64,000 nucleotides of DNA from assembly GCA_001013295.1 (NCBI GenBank), contig LAZY01000015.1, positions 18,062 through 82,061 on the forward strand, read 5' to 3'. The DNA comes from Chryseobacterium indologenes. Its GTDB lineage: Bacteria; Bacteroidota; Bacteroidia; Flavobacteriales; Weeksellaceae. This document shows, piece after piece, positions 50,523 through 59,692 of this stretch. The notes below the pieces were generated by a model. It was not told where the DNA came from. It did no database searches and saw only the letters and a list, made by a program, of their open reading frames with translations. The position numbers and the translations under genes were made by a program. The stretch's first letter is position 1; the number at the start of each line of letters is the position of its first letter.

Positions 50523-51587
50523 ATGGATTTACTTACATTTAAACTTATACTTGTACTAGCACTTTTCCTGCTTTCGCTGACGATTGCAGCCTACTCTACC
50601 TGGGCAGAAAGAAAAGTTGCCTCTATCATGCAGGATAGAATTGGTCCGAACAGAGCAGGACCTTTCGGATTGCTGCAACCTCTTGCTGACGGTGGAAAAT
50701 TCTTCTTCAAGGAAGACTTTACGCCTGCCAATGCTGAAAGATTCCTTTTCGTATTGGGACCGGCTTTAGTAATGTTTATTTCATTGATCACGGGAGCGGT
50801 AATTCCTTGGGGTAAAAGTTTAAATATTGCAGGTACTTCTTTTGATCTTCAGGTGGCTAATATTGACGTTGGTGTACTTTTCATCATCGGAATGGCTTCC
50901 ATCGGGGTATACGGAATCATGATCGGAGGTTGGGCTTCGAACAACAAATATTCATTATTAGGTGCTATCCGTGCTTCTTCTCAGATGATTTCTTATGAAT
51001 TGGCGATGGGATTAGCACTTCTTTCTATCATTATGATGTCTGGAAGTTTAGACTTAAAAGAGATCACTGAAAGTCAGACTGGCGGAAAATTATGGGGAGT
51101 TATTCCTTGGATTTCCGGAATGAACTGGAATATTTTCTATCAGCCAATTGCTTTCCTTGTTTTCTTTGTAGCCGCTTTGGCAGAAACCAACAGACACCCG
51201 TTCGATTTACCTGAGTGTGAATCTGAATTGGTAACAGGATACTCTACAGAATACTCTTCCATGAAATTAGGTTTATATATGTTCGGTGAATACGTGAACA
51301 TGTTTATCTCTAATGCTTTCATGGTGGTTCTTTTCTTCGGAGGTTACAACTATCCTGGTATTGAATGGGTAACTCAGAACTGGGGAGAAAACACTGCCGG
51401 TATCTTAAGTATCGTAGCATTCCTTACGAAAACAGTAATCGGAATTTTGATCTTCATGTGGATCAGATGGACACTTCCGAGATTCAGATATGACCAGTTA
51501 ATGCACTTAGGATGGAAAACATTGATCCCAATGGCATTGGTAAACCTATTAGTTACAGGAGCTGTAATTTTAGCGTTTGGAAATTAA
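50523..51587 (+). CDS. nuoH: NADH-quinone oxidoreductase subunit H
   Basis: 354 residues with eight transmembrane helices. ERKVASIMQDRIGPNRAGPFGLLQPLADGGKFFFKED (about 29-65) and ETNRHPFDLPECESELVTGYSTEYSSMKLG are the family signatures. It forms the quinone channel at the junction of the two arms. Confidence 0.95.
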   Translation: MDLLTFKLILVLALFLLSLTIAAYSTWAERKVASIMQDRIGPNRAGPFGLLQPLADGGKFFFKEDFTPANAERFLFVLGPALVMFISLITGAVIPWGKSLNIAGTSFDLQVANIDVGVLFIIGMASIGVYGIMIGGWASNNKYSLLGAIRASSQMISYELAMGLALLSIIMMSGSLDLKEITESQTGGKLWGVIPWISGMNWNIFYQPIAFLVFFVAALAETNRHPFDLPECESELVTGYSTEYSSMKLGLYMFGEYVNMFISNAFMVVLFFGGYNYPGIEWVTQNWGENTAGILSIVAFLTKTVIGILIFMWIRWTLPRFRYDQLMHLGWKTLIPMALVNLLVTGAVILAFGN

Positions 51588-51594
51588 ATTATCT

Positions 51595-51626
51595 AAACCT
51601 AACAAGTTGTAAAACCTGTTAGGTTT
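51595..51626 (+). repeat. Ten-bp inverted repeat in the nuoH-nuoI spacer
   Basis: AAACCTAACA and TGTTAGGTTT with a 12-base loop. No T-run follows, so it is a repeat-type hairpin or a weak attenuator more than a terminator; such AAACCTAACA pairs are frequent in flavobacterial intergenic DNA. Confidence 0.55.
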
Positions 51627-51660
51627 GTGTGAATATTGAACATTAAAAATTAAGATAACA

Positions 51661-51705
51661 GACAAGATTAGTCTAAAATCTGGTGTCTAACATCTAATAT
51701 CTATA
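51661..51705. repeat. AGAT/TCTA-word repeat before nuoI
   Basis: Tandem words TAGTCTAAAATCT, GGTGTCTAACATCT, AATATCTATAATT, a degenerate member of the AGAT-TCAGA family seen before nuoE and nuoH. Confidence 0.55.
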
Positions 51706-51710
51706 ATTAA

Positions 51711-52268
51711 ATGAAATTAACTAACAGATCAAAAGTTGTTTCCAACAAAGAAATGACCCTTGCTGAAAAAATCTACCTTCCTGCCATTTTTACAGGAATG
51801 GGGATTACATTTAAGCATGCTGTAAGAACCGTGATAAAGGGTGCTCCCGCAGTATATTCGTATCCGGAAGTACAGAAGCCGAGAACTACCATCTGGAGAG
51901 GCCAGCACGTTTTGAAAAGAGACGAGGAAGGCAGAGAAAGATGTACAGCTTGTGGACTTTGTGCGGTAGCTTGTCCTGCAGAAGCTATTACGATGACTTC
52001 TGCTGAAAGAACTAAAGAGGAAAAAAATCTTTACAGAGAAGAAAAATATGCTTCAGTATATGAAATCAATATGCTGAGATGTATCTTCTGCGGTATGTGT
52101 GAAGAGGCTTGTCCTAAATCTGCCATCTATCTTACCGACAGATTGGTAGATGTAGAAACCAACAGAGGTTCTTTCATTTACGGAAAAGATAAATTAGTTG
52201 AAAAAATAAATGAAAGGATTGACATCACAACAAGACAATCCGAGAAACAAAAAAATGCGGTAAAATAA
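51711..52268 (+). CDS. nuoI: NADH-quinone oxidoreductase subunit I
   Basis: 185 residues. Two ferredoxin-type motifs for N6a and N6b: CTACGLCAVACPAEA and CIFCGMCEEACPKSA. The helical start is followed by RGQHVLKRDEEGRERC. It passes electrons from NuoG to NuoB. Confidence 0.95.
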   Translation: MKLTNRSKVVSNKEMTLAEKIYLPAIFTGMGITFKHAVRTVIKGAPAVYSYPEVQKPRTTIWRGQHVLKRDEEGRERCTACGLCAVACPAEAITMTSAERTKEEKNLYREEKYASVYEINMLRCIFCGMCEEACPKSAIYLTDRLVDVETNRGSFIYGKDKLVEKINERIDITTRQSEKQKNAVK

Positions 52269-52765
52269 TGGATCAGTTTTTATTTTTCTTGGTGGCCTTT
52301 TTAGCAGTGGCAAGTGCAGTGTACTTTGTATTTGCAAAAAATCCTTTATATGCTATTTTGTCATTGATTGTTACGATGTTTTCAATTGCCGGAATGTACA
52401 TCCTTCTGAATGCACAGTTCCTTGCAATTATCCAGATTATAGTTTACGCAGGTGCCATTATGGTACTTTTCCTTTACATCCTGATGATGCTTAACCTTAA
52501 TAAGGGAGACGAAAGTAAGAAAGGAAATACTTTAAAATTTGTTGGAGTATTTACTGCAGGTCTTCTTTTGGTAGGAGTATTAGGAGTATTCAGAGGAGTG
52601 AAAGACAACCATATTGTAGTGGAAAATGTAGACAGAGGGGTTGGTCTTACGAAAAACCTTGGTAGACTTTTGTTCAATGAATATGTTTTACCGTTTGAGC
52701 TTGCTTCTATCCTGATTTTAGCAGGTATTGTAGGCGCGGTATTAATCGGTAAAAAAGACTTATAA
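52268..52765 (+). CDS. nuoJ: NADH-quinone oxidoreductase subunit J
   Basis: 165 residues with five transmembrane helices, overlapping nuoI by one base. The QIIVYAGAIMVLFLYILMMLNL block is the conserved core with the pi-bulge helix involved in coupling. Confidence 0.93.
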   Translation: MDQFLFFLVAFLAVASAVYFVFAKNPLYAILSLIVTMFSIAGMYILLNAQFLAIIQIIVYAGAIMVLFLYILMMLNLNKGDESKKGNTLKFVGVFTAGLLLVGVLGVFRGVKDNHIVVENVDRGVGLTKNLGRLLFNEYVLPFELASILILAGIVGAVLIGKKDL

Positions 52766-52769
52766 AATT

Positions 52770-53099
52770 ATGGGAGAAGTAAATACATTTATACAAAGCA
52801 TCCCTTTGGATTACTTCATTATCCTTTGTTCAGTATTGTTCTGCTTAGGAGTAATGGGAGTATTGCTTAGAAAAAATGCTATTGTAATGCTGGGCTGTGT
52901 AGAGCTTATGCTTAATTCTGTAAACCTTTTATTGGCTGCTTTTTCAGCATACAAAGGCAACGGAGACGGACAGCTTTTAGTGTTCTTCATTATGGTAGTA
53001 GCAGCTGCTGAAGTAGCGGTAGGTCTGGCAATTATTGCTATGTTGTATAGAAATACCCGTTCTGTAGATGTGAGTATATTTAATAAATTAAGAGGATAA
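52770..53099 (+). CDS. nuoK: NADH-quinone oxidoreductase subunit K
   Basis: 109 residues, three transmembrane helices. Conserved Glu in MLGCVELMLNSVNLLLAAF and the AAAEVAVGLAIIAMLYRN end mark the subunit, which carries two proton-path glutamates. Confidence 0.94.
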   Translation: MGEVNTFIQSIPLDYFIILCSVLFCLGVMGVLLRKNAIVMLGCVELMLNSVNLLLAAFSAYKGNGDGQLLVFFIMVVAAAEVAVGLAIIAMLYRNTRSVDVSIFNKLRG

Positions 53100-53101
53100 G
53101 A

Positions 53102-55015
53102 ATGGAGAATTTAGTATATGCAATAGTACTTTTACCACTTTTAGGGTTTCTTATTAACGGTTTATTCGGAAAAAATCTTCCCAAAATAGTAGTTGGCTCT
53201 TTAGCGACAGCTGCGGTTTTCGGATCATTCTGTATCGCTGTAAGTCTTTTCATGAATTTCAATTCTGAAAGCCAGCCTGTAATCGTAAAAGCTTTTGAAT
53301 GGTTTAGAGTAAACGGAGTTCAGATCAATTTTGGATTCCAGATCGATCAGCTTTCTTTAATGATGGTGATGATCATCACAGGTATCGGTTCACTGATCCA
53401 CTTGTACTCTATCGGATATATGAGTCATGATAAAGGATTCTATAAGTTCTTTACTTACCTGAATCTTTTCATCTTCTCAATGTTACTTTTAGTGATGGGA
53501 AGCAACTACCTGATCCTATTCATCGGATGGGAAGGTGTAGGTCTTTGTTCTTACCTGTTGATCGGATTCTGGTACACTAACGAGGAATACGGTAAAGCGG
53601 CAAGAAAAGCTTTCATCATGAACAGAATCGGTGACCTTGCGTTATTGATCGGTATCTTCATGATCGCTTCACAGACCAATGCTGTAGATTATCTTTCTGT
53701 AGCTGAAAACGCTTCAAAATTTGAATTGGACGGAACAGTGATCATCTTTATCACAGCGAGTTTGTTCATCGGTGCTACCGGTAAATCTGCTCAGGTTCCT
53801 TTATATACATGGTTACCGGATGCGATGGCTGGGCCAACTCCGGTTTCTGCGTTAATTCACGCGGCAACGATGGTAACGGCGGGTATTTATTTAGTAGTAA
53901 GATCTAACTTCTTATTTACTTTAGCACCAACGGTACAGGGAGGAATTTTATTCATCGGATTCTTAACGGCAGCTTTAGCAGGATTCTACGCACTACGTCA
54001 GAACGACATCAAAAAAGTACTGGCATACTCTACCGTTTCACAACTTGGGTTTATGTTCATCGCTTTAGGTCTTGGAGCTTACACAACAGCTATGTTCCAC
54101 GTAATGACGCACGCTTTCTTTAAAGCTTTATTATTCTTAGGTGCAGGTTCTGTAATCCACGCTATGAGCAACGAGCAGGATATGCGTTTCATGGGAGGTC
54201 TAAAAAAATATATTCCTCTTACGCACGCTACCTTCCTGATCGGAACACTAGCCATTTCAGGTTTCCCTCTATTATCAGGGATGATCTCTAAAGACGAAAT
54301 TTTAGTAGCAGCTTTCGCTAAAAACCCGGTTTACTGGCTAATCTTATTTGTTTTAGCGGCAATGACTGCAACGTATATGTTCAGACTATACTATCTGACT
54401 TTCCACGGAGAGTTCAGAGGGACTGAAGAGCAAAAACACCACTTACATGAAAGTCCGTCAAATATGACATTACCATTGATCGTATTGGCTATCCTTTCTG
54501 TAGTTGGAGGTTTCATCAACTTGCCACACTTCATCGGTCACGGACACTATGCTAAACTGATGGAATGGTTAAAGCCTGTTCTTACGGAACAAAGCTACAG
54601 CCAGATGGAAGCTACTCTTTCCGGAGTACCTTTCAATACTGAAATGATCTTATTAGCAGCAACAATCCTAATGTTCTTCTCTGTATGGTTCATCGTTAGA
54701 AACACTTACGTGAAAAAGAAAAAAATGGCTGTTGCAGAAGAAAACTATACCGGCTGGGAAAAGCTTTCTGCTAAGAAATTATATGTTGACGAACTTTACA
54801 ACGCATTGATTGTAAAAACTGTTGAAGGATTAGGACGCGGAGGAAAGATGTTTGATAAGGGTATCTTAGACCGTTTTGTGAACTTTGTAGGTGACGGTGC
54901 TGAAGACAGCGGAAAGGCTATGAAGCGTGTTCAAAACGGAAATGTAGAGACGTATATTCTTATCATGTCTTTAGCTGTGGGAATTATATTAATTGTTAAC
55001 TTTTTATTACAATAA
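53102..55015 (+). CDS. nuoL: NADH-quinone oxidoreductase subunit L
   Basis: 637 residues, the antiporter-like subunit with the long lateral helix. FIGWEGVGLCSYLLIGFWY holds the key Glu; TGKSAQVPLYTWLPDAMAGPTPVSALIHAATMVTAG the Lys and the discontinuous helix. The C-terminal helix reaches to the end. It stands two bases after nuoK. Confidence 0.95.
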   Translation: MENLVYAIVLLPLLGFLINGLFGKNLPKIVVGSLATAAVFGSFCIAVSLFMNFNSESQPVIVKAFEWFRVNGVQINFGFQIDQLSLMMVMIITGIGSLIHLYSIGYMSHDKGFYKFFTYLNLFIFSMLLLVMGSNYLILFIGWEGVGLCSYLLIGFWYTNEEYGKAARKAFIMNRIGDLALLIGIFMIASQTNAVDYLSVAENASKFELDGTVIIFITASLFIGATGKSAQVPLYTWLPDAMAGPTPVSALIHAATMVTAGIYLVVRSNFLFTLAPTVQGGILFIGFLTAALAGFYALRQNDIKKVLAYSTVSQLGFMFIALGLGAYTTAMFHVMTHAFFKALLFLGAGSVIHAMSNEQDMRFMGGLKKYIPLTHATFLIGTLAISGFPLLSGMISKDEILVAAFAKNPVYWLILFVLAAMTATYMFRLYYLTFHGEFRGTEEQKHHLHESPSNMTLPLIVLAILSVVGGFINLPHFIGHGHYAKLMEWLKPVLTEQSYSQMEATLSGVPFNTEMILLAATILMFFSVWFIVRNTYVKKKKMAVAEENYTGWEKLSAKKLYVDELYNALIVKTVEGLGRGGKMFDKGILDRFVNFVGDGAEDSGKAMKRVQNGNVETYILIMSLAVGIILIVNFLLQ

Positions 55016-55017
55016 TA

Positions 55018-56511
55018 ATGTCTTGTTTATTATTAACATTATTACTATTACCTCTAGTAGGTTCGGGATTAGTTTTTGCATGGAAGAGTAATTCCAGCAA
55101 ATATTTGGCACTGGGAATCGCATTGGTTCAAATGCTTCTTACGTTCTATATACTTTCGGATTTTGATTTTACTCCGACAGTAGACAGCGTATTGCAGCAC
55201 GAGATCAATTACCCCTGGTCACAATTTATGAAGAGCTCTCTTCACTTCGGTATCGATGGGATGAGCATGCTTCTGCTATTGCTGACCAACATTCTGGCGC
55301 CGATCATCATTTTATCTTCTTTCAACGAAAGTGTCAATTACAGAAATACATTCTACGGATTGATTCTGTTGATGCAGTTCGGTCTTGTGGGAGTATTTAC
55401 TTCTTTAGACGGATTGTTGTTCTACATTTTCTGGGAAGTAACTTTGATTCCAATTTGGTTTATTGCCGGACTTTGGGGACAAGAGAATAAAAGGTTTGAA
55501 TTCACTACGAAATTCTTCGTATATACATTCGTAGGATCTTTATTTATGTTAGCCGGATTGATCTATGTGTACAACCACTCTGCATCATTCGCTTTAACGG
55601 ATCTATACAATGCACAACTGAATGAAACACAGCAAACTGTGGTATTCTGGTTTATCTTCTTTGCTTTTGCAGTGAAATTACCGGTATTCCCTTTCCATAC
55701 ATGGCAGCCTGATACGTATACCTACTCTCCTACTCAGGGATCGATGTTGCTATCTGGTATCATGCTTAAAATGGCAGTGTACGGGGTAATGCGTTATTTA
55801 CTTCCAATCACTCCGCTTCCGATTGCCGGAATTTCAGGACAGATTGTGATCATCCTTGCCATCGTAGGAATTGTACACGGGGCATTGATCGCCATTATCC
55901 AGACGGATATGAAGAGAATCATTGCGTATTCATCTTTCTCTCACGTTGGATTGATGGTAGCAGGGATCTTCGCTTCTGCAGTAGTTACTTTAAGAGGAAC
56001 TTTCAACGTAGAAGGTGCTGAAGGAGCATTGGTACAGACATTCGCTCACGGTATCAACGTGGTAGGTTTATTCTACTGTTGTGATATTTTATACAAGAGA
56101 TTTAAATCAAGAGACATCAGACAAATGGGTGGATTAGCGAAAGTTGCTCCTAAGTTTGCAGTGTTATTTCTGATCATTATATTAGGTTCAATGGGAGTTC
56201 CATTAACCAATGGATTCATCGGAGAATTTATTCTGTTAAAATCAGTGTATGATTTCAACGGAACAGCAGCAGTAATTGCTGGTCTTACGGTAATTCTTTG
56301 TGCAGTATACTTATTGAGATTCTACGGAAAAGCAATGTTTGGAGAAGGGAATGCAGAGGTATTAAGTACAGCAAAAGATTTATCAGGTGTAGAATTTTCT
56401 GTATTGGCAAGTTTAGCGGTTTTTGTGATTTTACTGGGTATTTTCCCACAACCGGTAATCGACATGGTGAGTAGTTCGGTGAAGTTTATCTACCAATCAA
56501 TGGTAAGTTAA
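55018..56511 (+). CDS. nuoM: NADH-quinone oxidoreductase subunit M
   Basis: 497 residues, antiporter-like. LLFYIFWEVTLIPIWFIAGLWG (key Glu) and AVKLPVFPFHTWQPDTYTYSPTQGSMLLSGIMLK (key Lys and broken helix) are the signatures. Two bases separate it from nuoL. Confidence 0.95.
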   Translation: MSCLLLTLLLLPLVGSGLVFAWKSNSSKYLALGIALVQMLLTFYILSDFDFTPTVDSVLQHEINYPWSQFMKSSLHFGIDGMSMLLLLLTNILAPIIILSSFNESVNYRNTFYGLILLMQFGLVGVFTSLDGLLFYIFWEVTLIPIWFIAGLWGQENKRFEFTTKFFVYTFVGSLFMLAGLIYVYNHSASFALTDLYNAQLNETQQTVVFWFIFFAFAVKLPVFPFHTWQPDTYTYSPTQGSMLLSGIMLKMAVYGVMRYLLPITPLPIAGISGQIVIILAIVGIVHGALIAIIQTDMKRIIAYSSFSHVGLMVAGIFASAVVTLRGTFNVEGAEGALVQTFAHGINVVGLFYCCDILYKRFKSRDIRQMGGLAKVAPKFAVLFLIIILGSMGVPLTNGFIGEFILLKSVYDFNGTAAVIAGLTVILCAVYLLRFYGKAMFGEGNAEVLSTAKDLSGVEFSVLASLAVFVILLGIFPQPVIDMVSSSVKFIYQSMVS

Positions 56512-56527
56512 TTTGATATTTTAAGAA

Positions 56528-57907
56528 ATGAGTGTTTTAATTATTGTTTTCCTAACGGCAGTTATTGCGTTATTTTCGGGAGTTTTTGAACAAGGAAAAT
56601 TCGCAAGATACATTGGGATTTTGGGATTAATCATCGCATTGTATGTAAGTTTCATGCCTGAATGTTCGTTCTTCGACCATTACAAGCATATGTATGAATA
56701 CAGTGCCAATACCGCATTATTCACTAAAATATCAATCGTAACAACTTTATTGTTATTTTTTCTGGGAGGTTTTGCGTTCAGCAACCACAGAAGCCACCAG
56801 TCTGAATTATATGCACTGATGCTGTTTGCATTATGTGGTGGAATCGTTCTTTTCGGATACCAGAATATGGTTACCATGTTCCTAGGTATTGAGATTCTTT
56901 CTATTCCATTATATGTAATGGCAGGTGCCAACAAAACTGATCTGAGATCAAACGAAGCTTCTATCAAGTATTTCCTAATGGGTGCTTTCGCAACAGGTTT
57001 CTTACTGTTCGGTATTGCATTTATCTACGGAAGTGCAGGAAGTTTTGATCTATATAAAATCCATGACTTTGGAGTAGCGAATCCTGGAAACGTAATGTTT
57101 ATCCTGGGAGTATTGCTTATCCTTTGTGCATTGGCTTTCAAAGTGGCATTAGCTCCTTTCCATATGTGGAGTCCTGATGTATATGCAGGTTCACCTTCAT
57201 TGATTACAGCTTTCATGGCGAGTGTGGTAAAGATCTCAGGATTTTTCGCACTGTTCAGATTGATGACTATCGGATTTGCCGGAGTTACTCATGAATGGAT
57301 CAATGTTTTAGGAGTATTCCTGATCATTACTTTACTTTTGGCAAACGTTATGGGTCTTGCTCAGACGAATGCAAAAAGAATGTTGGCTTACTCTTCAGTA
57401 TCTCACGCCGGATACATCGGGTTGGTATTCTTTGGAATGACGAGCCTTTCTACTTATAACCTGGCATTCTATTTATTTGCCTATGCTTTATCTACAGTAG
57501 GAGTTTTCATGTGTCTGATCTGGGTAGAGAAATTAAAGAGAGAAACTTCTTTCGGAGCATTCAAAGGATTGGCAAAAACAGAACCTCTACTGGCAACAGC
57601 AGCAGCAATCTCTATGCTTTCAATGGCTGGGGTTCCGCTAACGGCTGGTTTCATGGGTAAATTTGCTTTATTCTCCCAGGCAATGAACGGAGCCGCTTTC
57701 TTAGTATTGGTAGCTGTTCTAGGGTCTGCCCTATCGATCGCTTACTATTTAAGACTGATCATCGCGATGTTCTTCTTTAAAGAATCTACATTCAAATCAT
57801 CAGAAAAAGTAACACTTACTTACAACATCATTGCAGTAGTAATTATTGCCGCAATTATCATCCTGGGGATCTTCCCGGATCTGTTTGCAAGAGTGTTCGG
57901 ATTATAG
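56528..57907 (+). CDS. nuoN: NADH-quinone oxidoreductase subunit N
   Basis: 459 residues, the third antiporter-like subunit. FLGIEILSIPLYVMAGANK (key Glu) and FKVALAPFHMWSPDVYAGSPSLITAFMASVVK (key Lys). Last gene of the operon, followed by a strong terminator. Confidence 0.95.
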   Translation: MSVLIIVFLTAVIALFSGVFEQGKFARYIGILGLIIALYVSFMPECSFFDHYKHMYEYSANTALFTKISIVTTLLLFFLGGFAFSNHRSHQSELYALMLFALCGGIVLFGYQNMVTMFLGIEILSIPLYVMAGANKTDLRSNEASIKYFLMGAFATGFLLFGIAFIYGSAGSFDLYKIHDFGVANPGNVMFILGVLLILCALAFKVALAPFHMWSPDVYAGSPSLITAFMASVVKISGFFALFRLMTIGFAGVTHEWINVLGVFLIITLLLANVMGLAQTNAKRMLAYSSVSHAGYIGLVFFGMTSLSTYNLAFYLFAYALSTVGVFMCLIWVEKLKRETSFGAFKGLAKTEPLLATAAAISMLSMAGVPLTAGFMGKFALFSQAMNGAAFLVLVAVLGSALSIAYYLRLIIAMFFFKESTFKSSEKVTLTYNIIAVVIIAAIIILGIFPDLFARVFGL

Positions 57908-57934
57908 AACGTATATTAAAGATATATTACAAAA

Positions 57935-57966
57935 AAACCTTTCAGTTATCTGAAAGGTTTTTTTTG
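57935..57966 (+). terminator. Terminator of the nuo operon
   Basis: Perfect eleven-bp stem AAACCTTTCAG / CTGAAAGGTTT with a four-base TTAT loop and a T tract of nine after the stem core. Confidence 0.92.
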
Positions 57967-58053
57967 TCAGATTTTTTATAAATTACACCGGAGAAACCAG
58001 ATCTCCGTATTGAAAACGATAATCGTGATCATTAATTATTAAACACCTACCAC

Positions 58054-59133
58054 ATGATTACCTACATGACACTTCCGGGCGATACTTTGGAAAAAATTGC
58101 GTCCGATCTGAAAGTAGAAAACCCTATATACCTCAAAGAATTTCACAATAAACATTGTGCTCTACAGAACCGGCTTGTAGAACCCATACATCTAAAAACC
58201 GGAACTCTTCTCCATATTCCTTTCGGGGAAGAAATAAAGAAACTCAACAAGGAGATCAATGACAACGGTGATAGTTTATATTACCATCCGCCTCATGGGA
58301 AAATCCCCTATCCTATTTCCTTATTAGGCGGAATATATACCATAAAGCATCAGAAATATCTCGATGGTAACACGCAGACCAGCTATCTCTACCAGGCAGA
58401 ACTAAAATATCTGAGAGCAGAAAAAGAAGATCATTTTTTCTCTATCCAGATTTTCGGATCCCGTAAAAATGGTGAAGAATCCGATTCTAAAATTTCCAGT
58501 CTTGCCAAAGCCTGTGCTGCAATCTTATTCCCTGTAGAAATCAAAATAGATAAAACAGGAAAACTGACAGATGCAAAATACTATCATCCGATAGCCACTG
58601 TTAAAAATGAACTGGAAGCCTTAAAAAGATATTTCACAGATGACCTTTCTGCCTCTTATATTGACTTGTTGAAAAAAAGAGCCGAAAAGCAGACTCATAT
58701 CCTGAAAAGCATTCGTCATACGATGCCCGTACAATTTCTTTTCGGGTCTTTTTACAGGGCAAAATATAAAGACTGGACAGATTCTGAAACGTATCATGAA
58801 TTTATTCCGTGGATAGCCAATGCCTCCCCTATTCGCTTCGAACTTTATAACCGGATCTCTCCAAAAGATCAACATAACGACAATGAGCTTCTGAAAGTTT
58901 CACAAAATGGCAGCAGTTGTGATTATCGTAATCTCGATCAACTCTATGATAAAAGTTATCAATATCATGAACAAACACCGCTCAATAGCCGTTCAGTCAT
59001 CTGTCGCCATGAAGCTGAATATACCTTCAACCGCTCAGAACTGCTGATCCGGGAAATTACCGCAAGCTTTGAACTCCAGATCGGAGACACGGTAGAAAAG
59101 GATATTTTCATCATGGAAAGGCAATTAAAATAA
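58054..59133 (+). CDS. LysM-domain protein of an effector locus
   Basis: 359 residues. The first 50 form a LysM-like domain (MITYMTLPGDTLEKIASDLKVENPIYLKEFH, then LLHIPFG). The remainder is a mixed fold typical of uncharacterised Bacteroidota proteins encoded beside PAAR-like and toxin genes. No signal peptide, which fits export by a contractile injection system. In such loci the LysM protein is thought to act as an adaptor or spike accessory; that is context-based. Confidence 0.7.
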   Translation: MITYMTLPGDTLEKIASDLKVENPIYLKEFHNKHCALQNRLVEPIHLKTGTLLHIPFGEEIKKLNKEINDNGDSLYYHPPHGKIPYPISLLGGIYTIKHQKYLDGNTQTSYLYQAELKYLRAEKEDHFFSIQIFGSRKNGEESDSKISSLAKACAAILFPVEIKIDKTGKLTDAKYYHPIATVKNELEALKRYFTDDLSASYIDLLKKRAEKQTHILKSIRHTMPVQFLFGSFYRAKYKDWTDSETYHEFIPWIANASPIRFELYNRISPKDQHNDNELLKVSQNGSSCDYRNLDQLYDKSYQYHEQTPLNSRSVICRHEAEYTFNRSELLIREITASFELQIGDTVEKDIFIMERQLK

Positions 59134-59138
59134 ATTAG

Positions 59139-59146
59139 TATCTTTG
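59139..59146 (+). promoter_or_regulatory. -7 box before the PAAR-like gene
   Basis: TATCTTTG, a perfect TAnnTTTG, 25 bases before the ATG at 59172; it could give the toxin genes their own transcript. Confidence 0.55.
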
Positions 59147-59171
59147 AAGCAACACCAAAAAAACGCAAAAT

Positions 59172-59675
59172 ATGTCCGGATCCGCATCACCGCATGACGG
59201 AAAACATTTCGTCATACAAAAAGGAAAAGCTCAGTGTAACCAGGGAGACCTGTTTCCACAGTTTAAAGTAACTTCCCATCAAAAACATTATTGGAACAAC
59301 GAAGATGGACAGGCAGATTATCTGGCTGTCACCGAGGATGACCTTCAGTTTAATCCTCAAGGTCCAAGTTTCGGAAAATGCAAACTCAAGCCAACATCGG
59401 GTGGATACCTACCCTGCGCTTATGCTCCGGCAGGAAAATGGCAGAAGACCTATGAAAAAGTAAAGGTAATGGGAAAGAGCTGTATCACTGAAATTTCAGA
59501 ACTCATGTGCTCTACCGGTGGAAAGATCACCATCATGGAACACGGACAGACTGCAGCAATGAATCAGCAGAATGTAAAAAATGCAGATCCTCAGGAACAG
59601 CATCATATCAATCCTTTTGTGGACTTTAAAGAATTTCAGAAGGAAACAGAAGGTGATGAAGCAGATGCCTATTAA
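59172..59675 (+). CDS. PAAR-like DUF4280 protein
   Basis: 167 residues matching DUF4280: HFVIQKGKAQCNQGDLFPQFKVTS, GKCKLKPTSGGYLPCAYAPAGKWQKTYEKVKVMGKSCITEISELMCSTGGKITIMEHGQ. The strand-turn repeats and the five Cys follow the PAAR fold that caps the spike of type VI and related injection systems. It lies directly upstream of a large effector and likely loads it on the spike; partner by context. Confidence 0.8.
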   Translation: MSGSASPHDGKHFVIQKGKAQCNQGDLFPQFKVTSHQKHYWNNEDGQADYLAVTEDDLQFNPQGPSFGKCKLKPTSGGYLPCAYAPAGKWQKTYEKVKVMGKSCITEISELMCSTGGKITIMEHGQTAAMNQQNVKNADPQEQHHINPFVDFKEFQKETEGDEADAY

Positions 59676-59692
59676 CCAAAAACTTTTCAACC

